37,680 bases of DNA from Opitutia bacterium (GTDB lineage: Bacteria > Verrucomicrobiota > Verrucomicrobiia > Opitutales > UBA953): assembly GCA_947377865.1 (NCBI GenBank), contig CANCHK010000018.1, positions 1-37,680 on the forward strand, given 5' to 3'. The position numbers were made by a program, and so were the translations under genes. Below are positions 32,212 through 37,680 of this stretch, one piece after another. Position 1 is the first letter of the stretch. Each line of letters opens with the position of its first letter. The notes beneath the pieces are model-generated. The model saw only the letters and a program-made list of their open reading frames with translations. It was not told the DNA's origin and did not search any database.

Positions 32212-34047
32212 ATGCGGATCTCCCGCACCACCGTCATCCTGCTAGTGGCTAACCTGATCGCCTTCGGTCTCGTCTGGAAGGCCACATCCGGTCACCAGCC
32301 GACCGCGTTCAACCAGGCGCAACTCTTTCCCTCCCTGCCTGCGAAGCTAATCCTAAGCGAAGGACCCGAACGTATTGTACTGGAAAAACGCAATTCCGTC
32401 TGGCGACTCGTCGAACCTTTCGACTGGACCGCGAACATATGGTCCGTGCAGCGGATACTCGACGAGCTCCGCTTCATCAGCGCCGAAGGTGGCTTCGATG
32501 CGGCCGAAGCCAAGGCCAACGGATCCGGCCTAAAGGATTACGGCCTAGAGCCGCCACGGTGGACTCTGAAGGTTACGTCGGAAGCAGGAGCGGTGGTTGA
32601 AGCGAAGATTGGCGTCCAGCCCTCCACCCGCCGCCACTTCCTCCTCACCGACGACGGCAAGCGTATCATCCCCCTGCCCGAAGCCATGGCAGCGGCCTTG
32701 GCCGCGAAACCGGAAAGTTACCGCCTCGACCGAATCTTTGACATTGCTGATTTCGAAGCCCGGGCAGTCGCCGTACGCCATCGCACCAAGGATGGCGAAG
32801 AAGTCACCGCTTTGACCTCCGAAGCCCGTCCGCGCGTCGGACGACGAGTGCAACTACCTGAATGGCGCTTCGAGACTCCATACGACGCGCTCGCCGATGC
32901 GGACGCAACCGCGCGCGCAGTCGCCGACCTCACGAACCTGCGAGCGAGTAAATTCGTCGTCCTCGCCGAAGATGTCACCGGCCTGACCGCACCGGTGCTT
33001 CGCCTATCGCTCGAAGGCAATTCGCGGAGACAGGTCCTCTTGGTCGGGAAAGCTGCCCCCGGACAACCCACGCTACTCTGCGCGAAACTCGAAGAAAATC
33101 CCTCCATCTTCCTCATTGAAGCCCGCCTCCTCGGTGATTGGTTCGCGGCGCGTGCAACCCTGGCAGCCTCTCGTCCGTCGGACTTCGATTCAGCGCTCGT
33201 GACAGGCTTCACAGTCGCCGCCGGCGGACGCACGATCACGCTGCACCGCCTAGAAGGAGCCGCCGCCGAGGCCCGCTGGGAAATTCCCGTGGCCCCCGGA
33301 TCCACCGCCACCAAACGGCGTGAAGCCGACCCGAAAATTGTCGGCCGCTTCCTTGAAGCCGTCTCGCAGCTCCGCGCGATCCGTCACAAATCCGCCAGCG
33401 GCGGCAGCGTGCCGGCCGTAATGGCGCTCTCCAATCCAGGGACGACGTCAGTCCAAACCCTCGAGCTCGAATTTGGGACTGACCGAATGCTACTCACCTT
33501 TACGGACGATCCAGAAAAAGGAGTAGGCACGCGCGTCGTCCACGCTAAGGGCTCACCGCTGGCGGCCGTCTGCGATATCTCGCTGCTCGACGGCGGCCAC
33601 CAAAACGTCGAGCCGCAGGCCTGGCGCAAACGCGTTGTGGCGGAACTCTCCCAAGGCGCCCGCGTGAGCGGCTTACGCCTCACCACCCGCGGCGACGGCA
33701 AGGTCCTCGGCGAAGCGCGCCTCGGACCCGACGGCAACTGGGCAGGCTCGGGCAGGCTCGACCCTGCGAACTCACGCCGCCTCGCCGCCGGCCTAGCCGA
33801 AGTGCGTGCCACGGAATTCCCAGCGCGCGACGTTGGATCAGGCGGCTGGAAATTTGAGATTCGTGTGACGGATCAGGCCGCCACGGGAGGGGCCGCCGCT
33901 AGCGAGACGTTCCGCACCTACCTCTGCTCTGCCCCTTTCAATACGCGTACGGTGTTGATGAAGGATGAGGCGGACGACGACGACTTCATCCTTGAGGCTG
34001 GCCTCGCCGAAATCCTGATCCCGTTGCTGGCCGAGACCGGCAGATGA
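32212..34047 (+). CDS. DUF4340 domain protein
   Basis: The 611-residue protein starts with a membrane anchor (TTVILLVANLIAFGLVW, about 5-22) and has a long extracytoplasmic part with the DUF4340 pattern: IVLEKRNSVWRLVEPFDWTA, LDELRFISAEGGF, GLKDYGLEPPRWTLKV and FLLTDDGKRIIPLPEAM. A second related stretch follows (WRFETPYDALADADATARAV, LRASKFVV). DUF4340 proteins regularly follow GldG-like genes. The ATG at 32212 is 7 nt after the GldG-like stop; a GTG two codons upstream is possible. The stop overlaps the AsmA-like start (ATGA). Function is unknown; it may pair with the GldG-like protein to form the outer part of the transporter. Confidence 0.85.
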   Translation: MRISRTTVILLVANLIAFGLVWKATSGHQPTAFNQAQLFPSLPAKLILSEGPERIVLEKRNSVWRLVEPFDWTANIWSVQRILDELRFISAEGGFDAAEAKANGSGLKDYGLEPPRWTLKVTSEAGAVVEAKIGVQPSTRRHFLLTDDGKRIIPLPEAMAAALAAKPESYRLDRIFDIADFEARAVAVRHRTKDGEEVTALTSEARPRVGRRVQLPEWRFETPYDALADADATARAVADLTNLRASKFVVLAEDVTGLTAPVLRLSLEGNSRRQVLLVGKAAPGQPTLLCAKLEENPSIFLIEARLLGDWFAARATLAASRPSDFDSALVTGFTVAAGGRTITLHRLEGAAAEARWEIPVAPGSTATKRREADPKIVGRFLEAVSQLRAIRHKSASGGSVPAVMALSNPGTTSVQTLELEFGTDRMLLTFTDDPEKGVGTRVVHAKGSPLAAVCDISLLDGGHQNVEPQAWRKRVVAELSQGARVSGLRLTTRGDGKVLGEARLGPDGNWAGSGRLDPANSRRLAAGLAEVRATEFPARDVGSGGWKFEIRVTDQAATGGAAASETFRTYLCSAPFNTRTVLMKDEADDDDFILEAGLAEILIPLLAETGR

Positions 34048-36764
34048 AACCAAAGCTGGCCAGTTCCCCGTTCCGCAAGTTCCTGCGCGGGCTGACGAAC
34101 ACCTGCCTACTCTTGTTGCTTCCCGTCCAGCTGACGCTCTGCTGGATTGCCAACCTCGAGCGGCCGACGAAGTTGCCTGACTTCCTGACGGAGCGGCTCG
34201 CCTCGCAACTAGCCGACCATGGGCTTCGCATGAGGGCCCGGCATTTCTGGATGTTACCCGATCTCACGCTGGCCGCGGACGACCTAGAGCTCGGCGTCGA
34301 CGGCATTACCGATGAGGTCTTCACCGCCTCCCGGATTGAACTGGCACTCAACCCCGCCCTGCTCATCGCCGGCCAGATTGAACCGACGCAGCTAAGGATA
34401 TCCGGCGCCCGTCTCTGGTGCCCGGCCTCGGTCGCCCGTGGCGGAGTCAGACGTCTGCTGCTCTCCGAACTTACCGTCGACGTCACCAAGGAAGGGCGCT
34501 GGATCAACCTTCGCTCCGTCCAGGCCCGCGGCGGCAAGATTACTTGCCACCTCTCCGGAGAGGTGCCGGCCGGCCTTCTGCACGGCGAAAAAGAGCCGGC
34601 CGAAAAGCCCCCCCTTTCCCGCCGGCTGTCTGAAGCATTCGCCTCTATCGAGACGGCGGTCGATGTGGCCGAGCGTTCCGGCGGAGCCTCCGTTTCCCTC
34701 CGCTGCCAAGGCAGCAGCGACGGCAGCGCCGAACTCGCCGTGCTGGCCGTGCTGGGCAATGATTGGTCTGATGGCGGCCTGGGACTCATCCAGGCCCGCG
34801 GCCTCAACCTTCGCGGCAGCCTCAAGGTCACACGCGACGGACACCTCAATGACTGGCACCTCGACGGCGGCGCCCAACAGATCGCCTGGGACGCCATCTC
34901 AGCCGAGCGGCTCGACATCCATGCACACGGGCAAGGCCAACGTGAAGACATCGTCGCCGAACTCACGCTCGCACAGGCTAGGATTTACGGGGTAGCGCTG
35001 AGTAGGGCGACGCTTCAGGCCCAGCCCACCGCAGACAGAGGCAGTCGGATAGCCTTCCGTGTCCTTTCCTCCACATCGACGGCAGTCGGTTCAGCCATCA
35101 TTGGCCGGAACGGTGAAATTCTGGCCAGACTCGACCATGCGAATATTTCCGGCGAAGAGATCGCCGCCCAGCCCCAGGCCGGCATCATACTACAGTCAGC
35201 AGGCGTCGACCTGCGCGGCGAAATCCTTCTGTGTGATGTCGTGGCGACATTCTCCACTAAAGGGGGAGTGAGCAAGACCACCGGCGAGATCGCGGTGTCG
35301 GGTTTCCGTGGCCTCGGGATTTCCGCGGAGGCCATCTCGCCGGACATGAGGCTGCCCTTGCGTACGCGTTTCGATTTCGACGCCTCCCGTGACGGAGCCC
35401 CCCTGCGACTGCGCGACCTCCGCCTCGCCTCGGTCACGGGCTCGGCCGACTGTGAACTAAAGGCGGGCGGCGCTTTCCTGCTCCATCTCAACGGCGTGAT
35501 TGCGCCGCCGAGCCTCGACCGCGTACTCGGCGAGTGGTGGGTTAACCTATGGAAACTTTTCCACTTACGGGAGAACCCCTACGCGTTCATCGACGTGGAA
35601 AGCCATTGGGGTGCGATGACCAGCGTGACCAAAGGCCGAATCGTGTTGAACCGCTTCGACTTCATGGGCGCGCCTTTTCGCCATGTCGAAGTCTCCGTCG
35701 ACGCCGACCCAAAGCATAGTGCCATCGGGCTGTATCATCTCAGCGGCGGCGATTCCGAGGCTGATGGCAGCGTCGATGGCTCCGCCAACTGGGATTGGAC
35801 CAAGCCCGCCCGGCTAGCTGGACCGGTCGTGCACGTCGAAGGCAATCTCCAGCCCTGGATCGCAGCCCGATGCGCAGGCAAGGAGCTGGGCGAAGCGCTT
35901 CGCGGGCTCGTGCTGCCAGCCGATCGTCGCTTCAACCTGCTGATTTCGCCGACGGAAAAATCCCCCGACGTGAAGGCCTCGATCGAATGCGCAGGTACCT
36001 TCTCCGCATGGGGTATCTCCGGGAAATCGCTGCAGGCCAATACCGAGACAACGGACGGCGGCCTGCGCGTCACCGCCAAGCTCGGGCTGGCTGACGGCGA
36101 AGCCTCGCTCGTCCTTAACGGCGATCCATTACATCAGACCAAACTGTCCCTCGGTCTCAAAGGCTGCGACCCCACGCAGATCGGCCAACTGCTGAGCGGA
36201 GTGGGCACGCCCAAGTCTAAGGATGACCCTAAGCCTGCCGCCAAGACGGCCCCCTCCGGCAAGCTCGACCTGGATTTCTCTGGGCGCCTCGACCTTGAGC
36301 ACCCCCGGCAGATTAAGGGCGTTGGCCATTATTCACTCATAGACCCGGAACTAAAGAAGGTCCGGGTCCTGGGTGGCATCTCCCATGTCCTGGAAGCAGT
36401 CGGCATAGGTGCCACGACCTACGAGCTTAACCAAGCCAGGGGTACCTTTGCCTGCCTGGATGGCCGGGCGTACTTCCCGGACCTGGCCATCACCGGCCCC
36501 CAGTCCCGCTTAGACCTTGCCGGGGAGATCGACCTTCAAGCCTCCACCTTAGACTTCGAAGGGGACTTCTCCCTACCCCGTAAAGCCGGCTTCAACCCAT
36601 TGGATCTTCTCAACCTCAATCGTGCCCTCATCGGCTTAACAAAAATTAAGCTGAAAGGGCCTATTTCGAAGCCGGAAACCAGCGCAATTCCGACCCTTAA
36701 AGATATCATTAAACCCCAGAGGGACAGTAAGTTAGGTAAGATTCCAGACGGAATTCAGGAATGA
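34044..36764 (+). CDS. AsmA-like membrane-anchored protein
   Basis: A 906-residue protein with an N-terminal membrane helix (LTNTCLLLLLPVQLTLCWIAN, about 17-37) and a long beta-rich periplasmic region with no other helix. The start (LTERLASQLADHGLRMRARHF, ITDEVFTASRIELALNPALL) and the end (SRLDLAGEIDLQASTLDFEG, NLNRALIGLTKIKLKGPISKP) have the look of AsmA/TamB-like proteins, which form long hydrophobic-groove bridges for lipids between membranes. ATGA overlap with the DUF4340 gene puts it in the Gld-type operon, an unusual setting worth noting. The last 60 bp are visibly less GC-rich than the rest. Family membership is by pattern only and no exact subfamily is claimed. Confidence 0.75.
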   Translation: MKPKLASSPFRKFLRGLTNTCLLLLLPVQLTLCWIANLERPTKLPDFLTERLASQLADHGLRMRARHFWMLPDLTLAADDLELGVDGITDEVFTASRIELALNPALLIAGQIEPTQLRISGARLWCPASVARGGVRRLLLSELTVDVTKEGRWINLRSVQARGGKITCHLSGEVPAGLLHGEKEPAEKPPLSRRLSEAFASIETAVDVAERSGGASVSLRCQGSSDGSAELAVLAVLGNDWSDGGLGLIQARGLNLRGSLKVTRDGHLNDWHLDGGAQQIAWDAISAERLDIHAHGQGQREDIVAELTLAQARIYGVALSRATLQAQPTADRGSRIAFRVLSSTSTAVGSAIIGRNGEILARLDHANISGEEIAAQPQAGIILQSAGVDLRGEILLCDVVATFSTKGGVSKTTGEIAVSGFRGLGISAEAISPDMRLPLRTRFDFDASRDGAPLRLRDLRLASVTGSADCELKAGGAFLLHLNGVIAPPSLDRVLGEWWVNLWKLFHLRENPYAFIDVESHWGAMTSVTKGRIVLNRFDFMGAPFRHVEVSVDADPKHSAIGLYHLSGGDSEADGSVDGSANWDWTKPARLAGPVVHVEGNLQPWIAARCAGKELGEALRGLVLPADRRFNLLISPTEKSPDVKASIECAGTFSAWGISGKSLQANTETTDGGLRVTAKLGLADGEASLVLNGDPLHQTKLSLGLKGCDPTQIGQLLSGVGTPKSKDDPKPAAKTAPSGKLDLDFSGRLDLEHPRQIKGVGHYSLIDPELKKVRVLGGISHVLEAVGIGATTYELNQARGTFACLDGRAYFPDLAITGPQSRLDLAGEIDLQASTLDFEGDFSLPRKAGFNPLDLLNLNRALIGLTKIKLKGPISKPETSAIPTLKDIIKPQRDSKLGKIPDGIQE

Positions 36765-36768
36765 GGGG

Positions 36769-36829
36769 TTGATTTACCCCCCTGACACCCTGTATCAGAG
36801 AGGGACACCCCCTCACGGAGGACATTACC
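36769..36829 (+). promoter_or_regulatory. Putative accBC promoter and ribosome binding site
   Basis: TTGATT (36769-36774), a 16-nt spacer and TGTATC (36791-36796) form a plausible promoter. A strong GGAGG (36818-36822) stands 7 nt before the TTG start codon at 36830. The leader would be about 25 nt. This contrasts with most other unit-initial genes here, which lack a Shine-Dalgarno sequence. Confidence 0.5.
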
Positions 36830-37303
36830 TTGGACCTAATTAAGATTAAACAAGTCGTGGATTTAATGAAGAAGTCGGACCTTTCCGAGTTCGAGATCCA
36901 GGACCAGGACTTCAAGCTGCGCATCAAGCGCGACCTCCCCGGTCGTGCCCCGGTCGCGGCCCAGGCCGCCCCTGTGGCGGCCGCCCCCGCCCCCGTGGCT
37001 GCGGCGTCGGCCCCTGTGGCCGCTGCCCCTGCCCCGGCCGCCCCCGCCGCCGCGGACCCCAGCATCAAGCTGGTTACCTCCCCGATGGTCGGCACCTACT
37101 ACTGCACCCCTTCCCCTGAGAACCCGCCCTTCGTCACCGTAGGCTCCCCGATCAAAGCCGACACCGTCGTCTGCATCATCGAAGCCATGAAGGTCATGAA
37201 CGAGATCCAGGCGGAAATCTCCGGTACGGTGGTCGAGTGCCTGGTCGCCAACGGCACCTCGGTCGAATTCGGCCAGCCTCTCTTCCGCGTGAAGGTCAGC
37301 TGA
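36830..37303 (+). CDS. accB: Biotin carboxyl carrier protein of acetyl-CoA carboxylase
   Basis: The 157-residue protein carries the biotin that AccC carboxylates for malonyl-CoA synthesis, the first committed step of fatty-acid synthesis. Residues 1-35 match the AccB start ([20 protein letters not shown]). Residues 40-76 are an Ala/Pro hinge of repeated PVAA units. The biotinyl domain (80-157) has the thumb-containing [18 protein letters not shown] and the biotinylation motif EAMKVMNEI with Lys121. The start is the rare TTG at 36830, chosen because a GGAGG lies 7 nt upstream and because this gives the normal N-terminus. accC begins 16 nt after the stop. Confidence 0.97.
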   Translation: MDLIKIKQVVDLMKKSDLSEFEIQDQDFKLRIKRDLPGRAPVAAQAAPVAAAPAPVAAASAPVAAAPAPAAPAAADPSIKLVTSPMVGTYYCTPSPENPPFVTVGSPIKADTVVCIIEAMKVMNEIQAEISGTVVECLVANGTSVEFGQPLFRVKVS

Positions 37304-37319
37304 GCGCGAACACCCGAGC

Positions 37320-37680
37320 ATGAATAAGATCCTCATCGCCAATCGCGGCGAAATCGCCCTTCGCGTCATCCGCGCCTGTCGGGAACTAGGAATCAAGACC
37401 GTCGCGGTCTACTCCCAGGCCGACGAACAGTCGCTGCACGTGCAGCTCGCCGACGAAGCCGTCTGCATCGGTCCCGGCCCGAGCAAGGATTCGTACCTCC
37501 GCGAGGATCGCATCATCTCGGCCGCCGAGATAACCAACGTCGACGCCATCCACCCTGGCTACGGCTTCCTCTCCGAGCGCAAAGGCTTCGCCGAGAAGTG
37601 CGCCGCCGCCAACATCAAGTTTATCGGTCCCCGCCCTGAGACTATCGCCATGATGGGCGACAAGGCGATGGCCCGTCAGA
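37320..37680 (+). CDS. accC: Biotin carboxylase, 5' part (cut by the window end)
   Basis: The first 120 codons are present and open to the window end. The translation begins [20 protein letters not shown] and continues with the biotin carboxylase N-terminal domain, including [30 protein letters not shown] and the [15 protein letters not shown] segment leading to the ATP-grasp domain. It carboxylates biotin on AccB using ATP and bicarbonate. The ATG at 37320 is the canonical start for this family, 16 nt after accB. No defect is visible in the part present. Confidence 0.97.
   Translation, partial: MNKILIANRGEIALRVIRACRELGIKTVAVYSQADEQSLHVQLADEAVCIGPGPSKDSYLREDRIISAAEITNVDAIHPGYGFLSERKGFAEKCAAANIKFIGPRPETIAMMGDKAMARQ

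Overview
The window is a GC-rich, densely coded bacterial chromosome segment with about 31 protein genes, no RNA genes, no mobile elements and no CRISPR array. The gene content suggests Verrucomicrobiota, perhaps the Opitutae: many secreted PVC-type proteins (a YncE/phosphoesterase fusion, a DUF1080-like protein, BD-FAE-type esterases), a GldA/GldF/GldG-DUF4340 cassette, and a riboflavin-NusB-FtsY-AroB cluster. This assignment is inference from gene content, not from a marker RNA.

Layout. (1) 57-1230, plus strand: a cyclophilin lipoprotein and a small outer-membrane barrel, closed by an 18-bp bidirectional terminator. (2) 1300-7626, minus strand: an operon read as TolC-like protein, HlyD/MacA-like adaptor, MacB-type ATPase, MacB-type permease and two tandemly duplicated secreted esterases, i.e. 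a complete tripartite export system. (3) 7726-11740, minus strand: carB followed by an FKBP-type isomerase. (4) 11860-14353, plus strand: folB, folK and a ComEC-like channel protein without its nuclease domain. (5) 14390-17661, plus strand: two secreted proteins, the first carrying a large internal duplication. (6) 17749-22263, plus strand: ribB with a degenerate RibA domain (RibBX-like), ribH, an S10-NusB fusion, ftsY and aroB. (7) 22308-26202: a secreted N-formylglutamate-amidohydrolase-like protein facing a minus-strand pair (phosphohexomutase and small lipoprotein), then a membrane-anchored TPR-like protein. (8) 26269-28782, minus strand: YncE-propeller/phosphoesterase. (9) 28947-36764, plus strand: GldA-GldF-GldG-DUF4340-AsmA-like operon. 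(10) 36830-end: accB and the 5' part of accC.

The most striking observation is at 19434-20216. What sits in the nusB position encodes one continuous 260-residue protein: a ribosomal-protein-S10 (NusE) fold, a proline-rich linker, and a complete NusB. NusE and NusB are the two partners of the classical antitermination heterodimer. The S10 part has lost about ten residues and all conserved sequence of the ribosome-binding loop, so it looks like a dedicated NusE domain tethered to its partner and not a ribosomal protein. A second general signal is that many transcription-unit-initial genes have a TTGnnn box about 34-38 nt before the start codon and no Shine-Dalgarno sequence, suggesting leaderless mRNAs. 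Operon-internal genes more often show a Shine-Dalgarno sequence.
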